From Haberlea rhodopensis (lineage: Eukaryota; Streptophyta; Magnoliopsida; Lamiales; Gesneriaceae), in contig CAJQUN010000003.1 in the NCBI GenBank assembly GCA_907163345.1, positions 28,349,879-28,413,878 of the forward strand: 64,000 nt of DNA, written 5' to 3'. Below are positions 11,057-23,799 of this stretch, piece after piece (position 1 is the first letter of the stretch; every line of letters starts with the position of its first letter). Below the pieces are notes generated by a model. That model did not search any database. It was not told where the DNA came from and worked only from the letters and a program-made list of their open reading frames with translations. Position numbers and translations under genes: made by a program.

Positions 11057-11399
11057 AACTAGTGATCTAAATCAGGATCTGTGTGGTGTTTTTCTTGATT
11101 TTGCCGAAATTTTAAGTTTTCAGTGTAAATCTGTTTCAACATTTGGAGAACAATATGTTATTGATGATATATTTTGTTTCTTCAGATATTATTTAGCTAT
11201 TCTAAATTGTAGTTTTAATGAAAATTAAATACGTGTATTAAGAAAATTTTAGAATAAATAGTAATGGGAAACTCAGGGTTTGCTAAAAAAACTGTGAAAT
11301 TAACCCTTCTGACTCGACCTTATACGCCTGAACCATAACCTATACTTTTGCAAGTTTCTAGACTGAACTCGAGTTGGATTGTATGTTAGGTGGTTAAAA
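11057..11399. other. Histone H3 3' flank
   Basis: AT-rich 3' UTR-like sequence with AATGAAAATTAAAT and AATAAATAG near 11217-11262 as plausible polyadenylation context. No other feature seen. Confidence 0.45.
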
Positions 11400-12235
11400 A
11401 AAAACATGAACTTTTTTTCTTGCGGGTGCATGGCCCTCTTGTACACCCACATTGCCTCCGCCTCTAATTACATCATCAATAAGAAAATAAAAAACATGTG
11501 TAATACGATTATATCGTATTCGAAACGAATTCAATAGCAAACTAAGAACATTTTGTCTCAAATAATCATTTTTTTTCTCAAATTTTACCTCATAAGGAAA
11601 TTTCGAGATTAGATTGGCAAAGCCAAGTATAAAGTTCCATACAGATCCTCACTCCTTTAGCAAACCGAAAGCATAAAGTCTTTAGCACATATTAATTGAT
11701 AAGGCAGTGAAAGGGCAATAAAATTAATAAATTAACTCCCAATTCCCCGTTTCCCAAATTAACTTCCTATGTCACCAATTTTCTAGTCCTTTTGAAAATT
11801 AACTACCTACTAGCAGACGATGTACACACGTTGTGTGTGTAACGTAATATATAATGCATTTGAATTGATACGTGTAATGAAATAAATGAGACATATACAT
11901 TGGTTAATATTACAATTCAAAAGATGCAACAAAGAATCACAACAAACCATTGGAGGGGGTAGTTTGGTAAATTCAAATTTGACAAACCAAAGTAATTAGT
12001 ATAGGGGGCTTATACATTATAATATAGTAAGATTACCATAGCGTGGAAAAATTCAATGCTACTCTTTAAGGGTAATGGTGGACATTTTGTTCATGTGTGG
12101 GGTCCATTAAAAAAATATAAACACAACATGTAAGTATAAATTCACACTCTTGGATATACCTTAGGACAATAGAGTATTAACATTGAACTTACTATGTTGA
12201 AATCGGTTGAGTTCAATCTATCCTATGGGGTCGGA
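11400..12235. repeat. Segmental duplication copy C (empty sites for two elements)
   Basis: Homologous to the flanks of both hAT copies and to copy A up to about 2595. It lacks the 1.7 kb hAT element (uninterrupted at about 11453-11467) and the 419 bp MITE (single CATACAGA at 11638-11645). It alone carries the Helitron at 11810-12032. Confidence 0.75.
11810..12032 (-). mobile_element. Non-autonomous Helitron, 223 bp
   Basis: On the minus strand it starts TCTTACTATATTATAATG (5' TC) and ends in CTAG (CTRR). A hairpin ACACAC-AAC-GTGTGT lies about 14 bases before the end. It sits between host A and T, as Helitrons do, with no target duplication. Removing it joins CTACCTA to TTACCATAGCGTGG, which aligns with the uninterrupted copy A (CTACCTATTTCCCTAGCATGG near 2388-2408). 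It encodes nothing. Confidence 0.85.
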
Positions 12236-12485
12236 GCTATAAAAGGTTACTAATCACAATCCCTATATTGTTGCTTGCTTTATGGAGCGGTCTCAAAGAA
12301 AACATTCATAAAAATTGGAGAACTCCTCAAAAAAATACCTCGTTCCCTCCGTCTAGAGTCACATTCCTCAATGCATGATCCGAGAAAATGATAAAAGAAC
12401 AAAGAGGCTTTGACCAACATATCGTGAGATCCAATTATCATTATTCCATTTTTTATATGTTTGTACTAATGGTAGTCGTTGGATG

Positions 12486-13076
12486 CTATGTTGCACGGAT
12501 ACGGATACGCGGATACGTGGATACGCAGATACGGGTATGATTGCACGGGATTTTTGAAATTTGTAGGATACGAAACGTCTGGATACGACAAATTTTATTA
12601 ATTAATTTATATATATATAAATATATAATTAATAATATTTGTAAGAAATCGAGTTTCAAGCATATAATCAACATTAAACACGTTAGACATCAGAATAAAG
12701 TTGCAAACTCACCAAATTCACGACAAATGATAAAATATTAATTCAGGACATCTAAAAATTTCAAGCATATAATCGACATTAAACACATTAAGGTGGTTAG
12801 GAAATAGGGATTAAGCTAACTAATTTAATTTTAATTACAGTTTCAACCCTATTTTTTAAAAAATTCCAAAGTTCCCGTATCCAAGCCTTGTCGGATACAG
12901 TCAGAGGCGTATCTTGACCGTATCCGAAACGTATCCGAAATAAAAACTTAATTTTTGTCCCCAGATACGCCACATGGCGTATCCGATACGTATCGGTGTC
13001 GTATCCCCGCGTATCCGTATCCCAGAAATATCCGATACTTGACCGTGGAATTTTTTGGATTATCGGTGCAACATAG
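12486..13076. mobile_element. MITE of the CTATGTTGCAC family, copy 1
   Basis: The 591 bp element has termini CTATGTTGCACGGATACGG and TATCGGTGCAACATAG, flanked by a perfect 8 bp duplication GTTGGATG (12478-12485, 13077-13084). Subterminal regions are arrays of GGATACG/CGTATCC. The centre is AT-rich. The 8 bp duplication suggests hAT. The second copy is at 53389-53976. Confidence 0.9.
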
Positions 13077-13084
13077 GTTGGATG

Positions 13085-15180
13085 TATAGTGGGGTTATTA
13101 ACTTACAAATCCTTTCTATGTCAAATATATTTTGATGTCGTGACTTAAAAGTATATATTTTTCCTATACGAAAATTAATCCACCATAGAACGATGTACCA
13201 TTAAAGGTGAGCATTAACACAACAGTAAAATTGTTGATATGTGACGTTGATGTCACATTATTGAGTCACCGATTGGATTTCAAAATCTATAGTGCTTCAA
13301 ATCATAAATTTATCACAGAATATATGAACTCATAATTTTAAAGTATGACATGTCTTCGATTGAAATTTACAACATATATCATTTTAATACGAAAGAACAA
13401 TAGTATACAAAAACACTCACTTACTGTAATGTGTTTGAACGAATTTGGGTTGAAGAAAGCTTTGAAATTGGTCTTCTTCCTTGCTGGAATACGCAGAATA
13501 TGTTTTTGCATATTTTGAGATTTGCTTCAGATTTTAGTGGAGTTAATATATGACGTAACTCCCGGATCTACACCAATAAATACCAGATCCTTGCAATTTA
13601 CAAGATTACACAAATACGATTTGATAAGTTGAGTTGATTGAGTTATTCTACAAGCGATTGATTTCTTCCATAAGTTGAAGAAAAAAATCGTTTACCTAAT
13701 AGCCACACTTGTTGAAGAATAAAAATGCATGCGTGTATTGTGTCTTTGAATTGTAGTAGTTTATTAAATGTAATGTATGATGATATTTTAAACTGTAGTG
13801 TGTGTTTGGCTATAAAAGGCATTTATATAAAAATGTGAGAAGAATATATTCAAACAATACATTTTTTAATCAATTCAATAGAATACAACTTCAAAACAAA
13901 TTCCTCAATATCCCTTTCATCAACTTTTTTATTTTTAAAAAAAGTTTCTTTTGAATTGGTAGAGCCTGGTAAGTTTGTTCTTTTGTTTGTTTAAAGTTTC
14001 GTATGCAATCTCAATCCATTGTTCCATGGTTTGTTTAAATAACCAACAGAGACACACAAGAATAAGCCCTCAAAGACTGGTTTTACACCAGCTAAGCTAA
14101 ATAAGGAGAACACTGTCACACTGACTTGGCAAAGATTGTGAAAACTATTACTTAAAATTCACAGTAAAAAACGGAGGGTAAAAAAAGAGGTTTTTTTGCC
14201 TATTTTGTTACCATACTGACTCGTCGCTTAATACGAGATCAAATAAATCCCGCTTATATATGAGCTATAGGATAAGGACAACTCATTGATACCACTTGAT
14301 CTTGTTTCTTTTTCTAAATAAATACATACGCAGTGGTTATGAAATATTTTGACTGTTTAAATAAGCTTGTAGATAAGCCATCTTCTTAACTGTCCACTTC
14401 AAACTCAGTTGAGTTGTGTTTTAATTTCGTAGCATTTCTAATTTCTTGATGGGCAGGGAGAGTAACAGGATGAATCGGAAATTCCTCTTGTGGTTGCAAT
14501 ATTCACAGCCATCGTGATGTGTGGTGGCAGCAGTAGGCGGTAGCGGTGGTGGAGGTGGAAAAGGTGGGACGGGATGGGAGGGACTGGCGCTGACAAAGTA
14601 CACCTCCGTCGCTCTGCTGCTTCATCATTGTCTTGCTCCTTTAGTGCATGGTTCTCTGCAGATATTGTTTCTCGTAAAATCTCCATTGTGGTATGCATAA
14701 GCGGATCATGATTATAAGTTATGGGGACGAAATTTTTTTTTTTCAGAATAGAATATATTATTTTTAAAAAAAAATCTATAGAAAAAAACTAAAAAATTTT
14801 GGGGGTGCGGTTATGGTTTTGCATACATCCACAGACCCTGCAAATGCTGGCTGACAATTTTATCCCTTGTCAATTAATTAATTAGTTGCAATTTTAGGTT
14901 ATGATCGATCATTTCAAGCAACTAGTTTTAGGCTCTAGTTAATGGGTCCAAAGTATTTGTTTTCCCCTCGATTTACCTGGTAGCGGTTAATCAGACGTAA
15001 ATGTTAGTACGTTATTAAATAAAAAAAAGTATTTGTTTTTCGACTCATTCTTGCAAGTCATTGGGCTTCTTCCCATTAGAAAATTAGAGTTAGAAGAGAG
15101 GAAAATAATAATAATACTTAACCTAGCTACCAAACCTGTGTCGTAGTCATTTTTGAGTGATAACTTGTGTAGAGATAAAC
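13085..15180. other. Non-coding interval
   Basis: No convincing gene. A GC-richer patch at 14470-14700 gives short proline-rich minus-strand frames (GGTGG-type simple repeats), which I do not accept as coding. The rest is AT-rich spacer. Confidence 0.5.
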
Positions 15181-15199
15181 AAATAATATGAAACTCATA

Positions 15200-15680
15200 C
15201 AATGGGACAAATGGTAATACATAGACAATATATATTTATACAATCTGCTAAATATAGTAATGACCACATATAGGAAACAATTGCTTAAATTAGCTATAAA
15301 AGATCACCCAAAATCAACCGCCGAGATCACAATATATTGGGGAACTCCTCAACATGCCCCCTCAAGCTGATGGGCGAGGAACGACACCAAGCTTGTCACG
15401 TAACCATGAAAACCGAGGAGAATCTAGTGGCTTACTTAGGGCGTTGGCCAATTGATCCTTGAACCAGATGAAGCGAACCTGAAGGGTCTTGCTAGCGACA
15501 GTCAACTCGCACAAACAAAGTGATAACCCAACTCAACATGCTTCATGCGAGCATGAAAAACAGGATTGATGGCAAGCTAAGTAGCCCCAACGTTGTCACA
15601 CCATATGATAGGAGCCATTATCAGTGGTAAAAGATCACCCAAAATCATGGCTGATATCACGACTCATATCTGGGAACTCC
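15200..15680 (-). pseudogene. Ty1-copia remnant: RNase H C-terminus between LTR pieces
   Basis: The minus strand of 15370-15640 translates with frameshifts to a copia RNase H end (fragments MKHVELGYHF and QLANALSKP). It is followed by a polypurine tract GAGGGGGCA and an LTR start TGTTGAGGAGTTCCCC at 15355 running left. A second LTR-like piece with the same AAAGATCACCCAAAATCA and GGGAACTCCTCAA motifs lies at about 15627-15676, directly upstream of the RNase H piece. Nearly the whole internal region is therefore deleted between two LTR fragments. Confidence 0.75.
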
Positions 15681-16555
15681 TCAAGAACTTGATTGTTCAG
15701 TTGGCTAAGTCAATTTCTATTCCATCCTCTATTTACAGATAAAAGGCTTCGTTTGATGAAATATTGAATATATCTATAATTCTAAAAACAACTTGTATGT
15801 TTCTCAAGTTTTCTACCTTATACACACACCCCCATATCTCTCTTTTGCACCTTTAATAAGCAATAGTGGCAAAAAAAAAAAAAAATGAACTCCATTTCAC
15901 AACATTACCAAGAATAAGCACACACATTCTCAGATTCAGTAAATGGGATGCGTGACTTAAAACCTATTCAATTTTTTTTTTACAGTGCGATGAGGAGGGG
16001 TTATTGAGTAAAAGATTTTTATAAAGTTGGGTGAAGATTTTCTTGAACAAGCTTTTCTAGGGCATGATAACCTCCAATCAAATCCAACAAAGTAGCTTTA
16101 AAAAAAAAAAGGAATCTGCAGACCACAATTGGTCCTGGAAAATAGACGCTACTGTGAGATATATGGTTTTATCTTGGAGTTTGATCAACTCTTAAACCTG
16201 TACGTAGAGAGACAATCATTATGTTAGGACGACATCTTGTAATGTGACTATCTATAGGTCCAGTTTTCTCTAGATCTTTTATATTATTTTATTTTATTAT
16301 GATTTATGTTTTTACAAACACAAATCACAAAAATCTCTTAGAGTTTCATCTCAGTCCAAGTATGGTCCATTTACGTTCATTTCCCAAAAGACAAACGAAC
16401 ACGGATGCGTGGGCCAAACATGTCGTGGTTCCTGCTGACTCCCGAAGCTAATTGGCTAAATCACCGCGAATGCATGGGCCATACACTACAAAAGCATAAA
16501 ACTTGCAGAATTTCGAGGAAGAAAAGGAAAAGTCGATGTTAATGGACAACTCAAA
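15681..16555. other. Non-coding interval
   Basis: AT-rich spacer. Poly-A runs at 15870-15885 and 16099-16110. No gene recognised. Confidence 0.45.
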
Positions 16556-16563
16556 CGAAGGGG

Positions 16564-17152
16564 TAGACTCGACCAAGGGTTATAGATGACCCTGGATCGG
16601 ACCGTTGAGGTTAATACGGGTCGGGCCCGTAATGACCCATATATAGGATTAAGGGTCATAATTTTCTAACATGTGAACCGTCGGTTCAATGGCTTATTCT
16701 CATTTTTTTAACATTTTCAAATTTAATATGTTATGGTGTAGATTTGATTTCATAACCTCCAACTTGAATAATTAGCTTCAACCACTAAGCTATAAAAGTC
16801 TTGTTGATCTAATTAGAATGTTATAATTTATATATGTTAATCAAACAAATATATCTTACAGATTTTGATTATTTGACCTTGAATTTATTTCACGTTATTT
16901 ATGATTAATCCATGGAGGAAAACACATTCAAATACTTTTTACATTTTTTTTTAAAATTTTAATAACATTTTAATTTTTTAAAAAATAAGGGTTAAACCGT
17001 AACTGTAACCGTTGGTTAACCGTAACCGGCAGTTCATGGACCGTAACTGGAATCGTCAATGAAGGTTAAGGTTAAAGGTCGAAGTTTTTTGAACCGTCGA
17101 ACAGGTAATTCTAAACCGTCTAACCAACGGTTCTGAACTGTGGTCGGGTCTA
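16564..17152. mobile_element. hAT-like element related to the 1.7 kb family
   Basis: Ends are TAGACTCGACCA on the left and TGGTCGGGTCTA on the right, an inverted repeat. On the minus strand, motifs CAGTTCAGAACCG, AACCTTCATTGACG and CGGTTACAGTTACGG match the left half of 6647-8341. A reversed tRNA-like TAGCTTAGTGG is at about 16783-16793. The flanks share AAGGGG, consistent with a short target duplication that I cannot fix exactly. Confidence 0.6.
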
Positions 17153-17469
17153 AAGGGGGTCACGAGGGGAATTTTTTGGGTGCATCGGGTCTGACATACG
17201 CACACATACAAATATATACATACATATAAAAATATTTGTATGTATATTGGTGTATTATCAGACCCGGTGCATATAAGCATTTTCAGGGTCACGAGACCAC
17301 TGACATACAAACAAAAATAAAGGGAAGGCATGGCTAGATAGTAAACCCCAAAAACTACATTTTCATTGGATGGGGGATGTGGGCCCCATATTATGAGGCA
17401 CACATTCCCAATAGATTTTTTGGGGTTGACCCCAACACCAGCCATTCACCCAAAAAGAAAAAGATGGTG
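17153..17469. other. Non-coding interval
   Basis: Short spacer with ATACATACA-type runs at about 17195-17250. A 129-codon minus-strand frame here has no recognisable domain and overlaps the simple repeats, so it is not called. Confidence 0.4.
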
Positions 17470-17477
17470 CCTCAGAC

Positions 17478-18366
17478 TAGGGATGGACATTCGGTTGCGG
17501 GTACCCGATACTCGACAAGCGCGATAATGGTCGGGCAATTTTTTAGAAACTCGGGTTCGGGTGATACCCGACGCCAAATATCATTGTTGGCAGGTCGGGT
17601 TAGGGTAGGAGTTTTCCTACCCGATCAGGTATCGGGTCCCGTCATTTTTATTATGGTGATTTTTAATTACTATATTAGTTAACCCTAATATAACATAGAG
17701 TTGGTAACTTAGTATGACGACTCATGCTCTCCAGTCTCCACCAGGGTTGATATCAGCAGTATTCATTCTGTGTTAATCTCTTTGCCAAAGACCAAGTTTA
17801 GTCTTTTTCTTTCTTTCTAAAGTCGGGAATCGTTCGATAATGATTAATATTTGATGCTACTACAAATATGTCATGCTGTTCGAGATGTAGACTATAATTT
17901 TTGGACATTAAAATTTTTGGTCATATAGCCTCTCAGTTTAATATTTTGTTTTTTTATTATTTGTTTGTTTTATTTCAATTTATTGTATTGCAGTTTTCGC
18001 ACTTTGTGAGAATCTTGATAAAGTCGGTGCATTGTGAAACTTGATAACATTTTTCCTCTACAAGAAATTCGTGTCTAATTTGAAGAATTTTACAGTTGTA
18101 TTTACATCTTATATTTTTTTTGTTACATAATGACGAAGTTGGTCAAGATATTTTTATTATAAAACTACTAAATTTGCATATCAACTTCATCACTAGACGC
18201 TTATACAATGTTATATTTAATATTTTGTTTTTTTAAAAAGATATTTATCGGGTACCTGAATAATACCCGATATTATTCGGGTACCCGAGTATCTTTCATA
18301 CCGATAGATCGTGTACCCGACTATAACTATCCGAATCCGATAAAACCCGACTCACGCCCACCCCTA
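17478..18366. mobile_element. hAT MITE with GGGTACCCGA subterminal motifs
   Basis: The 889 bp element begins TAGGGATGGACATTCGG and ends CACGCCCACCCCTA. The flanks CCTCAGAC (17470-17477) and CCTCAGGC (18367-18374) match at 7 of 8 bases. The ends are rich in GGGTACCCGA, CGGGTA and ATACCCGA motifs. The middle is unique AT-rich sequence. No transposase. Same general type as 48132-48906. Confidence 0.85.
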
Positions 18367-18589
18367 CCTCAGGCATTGTTGGAAGATACACAAGAATATT
18401 GTTTAAAATTATATTGATTATGTTGATATTTAGGAGTTGATTATTGTATTTCCTTATTTAGAATATTTGTTTCTTATCGTGTATATCTCTAAGAGTCTTA
18501 TATATTGTAAATGAGATTATTAATAATAATGAATTATTACCCAATCAATATGCATATACTCAGCTGATAGACATCAACGATGCTTGGCC

Positions 18590-18790
18590 AACAAATTTTT
18601 TTTTTTTTTTTATGAAAAAACTAACCGGTTCCAGTTTCAATCCGAAACTGGAGTCTATAGATCTGGAATCGGTAAGCTACCGGTTCCGGAATGTTAGAAC
18701 CACTCTGGACTTGTAGCTAACTGGTTCTGAACAGGTTCGCTCGATTTCGGTTCGATTTCGAACCGATCTACTTCGTTAAGCACCACTACT
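18590..18790. mobile_element. Fragment of a TAGNGGTGCTTAACG hAT element
   Basis: The right end, reversed, reads TAGTGGTGCTTAACGAAG and is followed by repeated AACCGGTTC/CGGTTCC motifs. This is the same terminal pattern as the large hAT element starting at 62508 (TAGGGGTGCTTAACGGG). The left boundary is blurred by a T-run at 18597-18611. Confidence 0.55.
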
Positions 18791-18830
18791 ATGACTATAC
18801 TACATAGGGACAAGATCTACATGTCATATC

Positions 18831-19516
18831 TTTTGATGCACGGACACTGATACGGCAACATGAATTTTAAAGATTTTCAGAATATGACACTACTAAGACA
18901 CTCTTGTATTTTATTATATTTTTATATATTATACATGTACCATAGTACAAAATAATTAAATTAATACTTCTAAAAATATATAAAAGTAAAAGAAATATTC
19001 TTACCAAATTCAAGAAGTTTATAAATAAATGAATGTCTCTGAAATCATCATATTATCACTCAAGTAACACCAAATGCATATTACCATAATAAGACCCCAA
19101 TTAAAAAAAATCTACACAATCTTAACAAAAACCCTAGAACTTAGCATCCAAAATCATAAAATTGAACGGGCGAACACTTACCAGATGTGAAATTTGTGGT
19201 TTATAATTGTCGAGAACAATTGTGATTTTAAGATTTGAAAAACTGAATATAGAAAAAATGATGGCTCTAAGTTTTAGATTAGATTTTGTTTTGATTTTAA
19301 TACTTTAGAAATTTCATTATAGTCAAACAATTTTAGATTAACCAACACCAATATTTTCCATGTAGGACACGTCCTTCGGCTGTGTCCGACATTCTTTTAA
19401 AAAAATATTAAGGGCACGACACATTGTGTGTCCAACACGTGTCTCAGTCATGTGCGAGGCGTGTCGGTGTCCTCTAAATATCCGACTGCACCGAATGAAG
19501 TGTCCGTCCATCGTAG
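18831..19516. mobile_element. MITE related to the CTATGTTGCAC family (GGACAC variant)
   Basis: Left TTTTGATGCACGGACAC and right GTGTCCGTCCATCGTAG form an inverted repeat resembling the CTATGTTGCACGGATAC termini. Right-hand subterminal motifs GTGTCCGACA, GACACGTC and GTGTCGGTGTCC replace the GTATCC motifs of the other family members. The target duplication is not evident. Confidence 0.6.
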
Positions 19517-19995
19517 CTCCCGCCTCAAGACGATCCTGTTTTTTTCCCTATCCAATGGATGAAGCTATACCTGGAAAATCTTCTCCCGATGTTGCATGGT
19601 ATGACCCTCAGAATTAGATGGTTTCGTAACAGACCTTTAGTTTTCATCATAATACAGGACGGAACAAAAAAAGTAGATTTATGCCACTTTACACAATTAA
19701 TCCTCTCATAAAAGTGATTAATGAATTATTGTAATTAATTTTTGGATTTTATTATTGTTGGTCCTAGGTGCGACATCATAAGATAGAAGAATACCGAAAA
19801 TGAAGAATACAATGCACACCATATCTTACATGGAAAACCCATAAAAATTATTATGGTAAAAACCACGGGCAAGATGAAAAGATTCAACTATAATATTTTA
19901 TGGGTTACAATACCTCACGACCTTTTAAAGAGAACACCACTATCAATATATGATAAAAGTACCTCACAAATATTATAGAAATACATACTCAAATG

Positions 19996-20022
<27 letters not shown>
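19996..20022. repeat. (AT)n microsatellite
   Basis: An uninterrupted TA/AT run inside the left LTR of the old copia element. It is absent from the right LTR. Confidence 0.9.
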
Positions 20023-20030
<8 letters not shown>

Positions 20031-20459
20031 GAGAGAACACTTTGAAATGAGATACATGAAATGAAACTAGGGAGCTTTATTTATAGGGTTGAAAACGCGT
20101 AGTGTACGCGTTTTCGTTGAATTTCTCATGTTGCTCAACCAATTGCTGCCCACTGCCCTCATTTAATGTTTGATGATGCATGCAATGATGATGTTTGACA
20201 ATTGGTTGCCGACATTTTTCCCACTTAGAGATTTGATTGAGAATCAAGCGCATCTCCACACATCCTTTCAATTTTGTCAGTCCCTGCTACTTACGTTTCT
20301 GCTAAGCCACTTGAGGATCTACATCACCCGAACTTCTCAGTATTAACTGGTTTTGTCAAAATATCAGCTAGCTTATCCTCTGTATGGATTTTCTGCGTAT
20401 CCACTTCATTCTTCTACCACTTCTCGTACAAAGTGAAATTGTACCTCAATGTGTTTTAT

Positions 20460-23240
20460 CCTGGAATGAAATGCTGGATCCCTTGCAATGTGCAAGGTAC
20501 TCTGACTGTCAACAAACGAACTTTCTCTTGTTTTTGTCCAATCTCCTCCAGTAACATTTGAATACATATCGTCTCCTTGCAATCTTGAGTAGCTGCCATA
20601 TATTCTGCATATGTTGTAGATAACGTCATAACCGTTTGCACTTTTGAAACCCAGCTTACTGCACCCCCTGCAAGTGTAAAAACATAACCAGCAGTAGATT
20701 TTCTTTTATCCGGATCACCTGCATAGTCTGAATCTACATAGCCTCTAAGTGTAAAATCCGATCCTCTATAACATATGTAGCATATGAGCATTTGAATCAA
20801 TACCTTCTTTCTGAGCATATCCTTTCACAACCAATCTTGCACGATATCGTTCCACTTGGTTGTTACAATCACGCTTGATCTTATAGACCCATAATTTACC
20901 AATGGCTTCCCGTCCTCGTGGAAGTGTAACAAGATCCCAAGTTTTATTTCTGTCCAAGGCTTTCAATTCTTCCTGCATTGCTGTCATCCATAAGGATACA
21001 TCCGATCTTTGTGTAGCCTCTTGGAAACTCAATGGCTCACTATCCCCCATTAATAAACAGTATGCAATATTGCTTTTAGTAATATAATCTGAAAACCAAC
21101 CGGTGGTCTCCTTTCGCTAGTAGACTGCCAAACTTTGGAACCTCTGACTCAATTGGTTCTTGTTCCTCGTGCTCTGGATATATCTTAGAAGAAACTTTAT
21201 ATTCATCTGTCTCATTTTCCACCTGATTGTAGTAGTATCTGAATTTAGTGTGCCTTTGTCACCTTCCACTTTATCTTCTTCGAAGTTAAATCTCTGCTGA
21301 TAATAAGTTTGTGGGCAGCAGGATCCACAAACGATACCCCTTCATACCATCAGCATAGCCCAAGAAGATACACTTTCTCGATTTAGAATCCAACTTCGAT
21401 CTTTCTTGTTCATTGTATAGAACGTACACCAGACTTCCAAATGTATATAACCGAGAATAATCCGCTGGCTTGCCTGTCCACAACTCCATCGGAGTTTTCA
21501 GTTAAATTGCTACCGACGGAGAGCAATTGGCTAGACCAGCAGTCTTCAGCATGACTCTTGTTCTGTCCAACAAGGTTCTGTTCAACTTCTCCGCACTCCA
21601 TTTGTAATATGTGTAAGTCGTCGTGAATTGCCTTTTATGCCCTCTTGTTGACAATATGCTTCATTTTCATTACTGGTGTATTCTCCACCATTGTTAGTCC
21701 TCATAAACTTGATCTTCTTCTGCGAGTCAAGTTCAACCCGCGCTTTGAACACCTTGAAGACTGGAAAAACATCTGATTTCTTCTTGATTGGATACACACA
21801 ACATCTCCTAGAATAATCATCAATGAACTAGACAAAGTATCTCTCTTCTCCTAGTGATACAACTGATGCTTACCAAACATCAGAATGAATCAGCTCCAAT
21901 GTACCGCTGCTCTTGGCAGTAGATGTGCCAAAATTTAGTCTGTGCTAATTACTGGTAACACAATGCTCACAAAAGGGTAGAGTCACTTTTGTAAGCCCCA
22001 ACAACAGCTTCCGTTCAGAGAGAACTTTCAATCCTCTTTCTGACATATGCCCGAGCTTCTTATGCCATAACACTGTTAATTCTTCTTCTCAACTAGTCGA
22101 TGCAGTAGCTAGTTTCGTCTTCTTGTGTGTTTTACCCAAAAATACATACATTTTTTAGCATCCTTGTCCGCCTTCATTACCACAAGCGCGCCTTTCACGA
22201 TCTTCATAATACCATTTTTGATATGGGTCTTGCACACCCGAGATCATCTAATTGTCCCAAAAATAATATATTCTTTGTCAGACCCTTCACATGTCGTACA
22301 TCCTGTATGATGCGAATAGTACCATCAATATTTTTTTTTATTTTGATGGTTCCAACCCTAGCAATTTTCAAGGCATGATCATTTCCCATTAAAACGGATC
22401 CTTCCGAGACTAGTTCATATTGATCAAACCATTCTCTTCAAGACATCATGTACCATGTCGATCCTGAGTCCATTATCCATGTCTCATAAAATATGTATCT
22501 GCCTTTCGTAGCAGTTGTTGCTACTGAACAATATTTCACCACCGCCTGAGGTATAAAATTTTTCTTTTTACTAATTGATTTGGATCTACCATACTTGTGG
22601 CTCCCATTGGAGTCACGCTCCATCGATCTTCCTCTCATCATAGGCAAAGTCTCTGCATGCTTCAAACTTGCCAACCTGTCTTCCATGTTCTTGCGCCTAC
22701 TTTCTTCTTCAAGAACCGCGACTGTAACATTGTTGAAGACTAACATATCAGTGGCTATTGTTGGTCAGATTGATGATGAGTTGATCGTATGAATCTGGTA
22801 GACTTTGAAGCAGAAGCTCCGCACGTTCAACTTCCTCTATTTTATGCCCCAAAGTAGTGAGTTGGGCAAATAGAGTATTAAGTGTATTGATATGATTGGT
22901 CGCCGATGAGGATTCCGCCATCCGAAGAGTATAAACCCTTCTCTTTGGGAAAATCTTGTTGTTTAGTGACGACCTTGTACAAGTTTGTCAAAGTATCTCA
23001 AATATCTTTTGCATTTGTTATTTCAGCGATACTTGACAATAACCCATATGCTAGATCCAAATGTAGATTGGCAATAGCATTACTATTCATCTCTCTCCAC
23101 TTTTCATCGTCCATGCCCTCTGTGGGTCTATCTCCAATAGCCGCCAAGCACCGATCTTTTCGTAAAACTGCTTGCATTTTCATTTTCCACCACATGAAAT
23201 TGCTTTCGTTGAATTTTTCAATCTCGAACCGCGCCACCAT
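20460..23240 (-). pseudogene. Degenerate copia polyprotein (gag, integrase, partial RT, RNase H)
   Basis: Reading right to left: a gag start with FNESNFMWWKMKMQ (about 23240-22998), a protease-region piece containing WIMDSGSTWYMMS (about 22480-22440), integrase pieces (FMRTNNGGEYTS near 21700, FLGYADGMKGYRLW near 21330), an RT start (KTWDLVTLPRGREAIGK, about 20920) and RNase H (YVDSDYAGDPDKRKSTAGY, about 20730). Most of the RT between GYAQKEGID and the RNase H is deleted. Several frameshifts and stops occur. It cannot encode a functional polyprotein. Confidence 0.85.
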
Positions 23241-23799
23241 TCTGACAACAATAAAATTGCCTCAAAAAAATTATCTCAAAAAATATTTTCTAATGTGGAA
23301 GATCTGTCAAAGCTGCAACCACGGAGCATACTCATAAATTTTTAAGATTTTTACAACGAGGCTCTGATACCAATTGTTGGCTCCAAGTGAGGCATCATCA
23401 GATAGAAAAATACCGAAAATGAAGAATAAAATGGACAATAGAACTTACGTGGAAAATCCATAAACATTATTAGGATAAACACCACGGACAAGATGAAAAG
23501 ATTTCACTATAACATTTTGTGGGTTACAACCTCTCGCTAGCTTTTAAAGAGAACAACATTCTCAATATATCAGAAAACTACCTAATAAATATTATAGAAA
23601 TACACACTCGAACATATATATGTGAGAACACTCTGAATAGTATACATGTTTTAGAATCAAAAGGATCCAATCCAATTCCAACAAGTTTTGTTTTGGAATT
23701 GGAAACTTGTTGGATCTTATCAACGTCCATAAATGATAAATCATAGATCGAAATGAAGCATGCAATGACTATGTTTGGCAATTGGTTGCCGACAATTAT

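Larger units (their letters stand above)
19756..23794 (-). mobile_element. Old Ty1-copia retrotransposon with ATTAT target duplication
   Basis: LTRs at 19756-20214 and 23375-23794 share the ends TGTTGG...CCGACA and are flanked by ATTAT on both sides (19751-19755, 23795-23799). The element is on the minus strand: a Met-tRNA primer site (reverse of TGGTATCAGAGCC) is at 23360-23372 and a purine tract AAGTGGGAAAAA lies next to the left LTR. The LTRs differ in length (459 and 420 bp), partly through an (AT)n tract at 19996-20022, which indicates age. Confidence 0.9.

Noticed and set aside
14438..14698. Proline-rich minus-strand frame
   Set aside because: It is a GGTGG-type simple-sequence translation with no domain and no promoter context.
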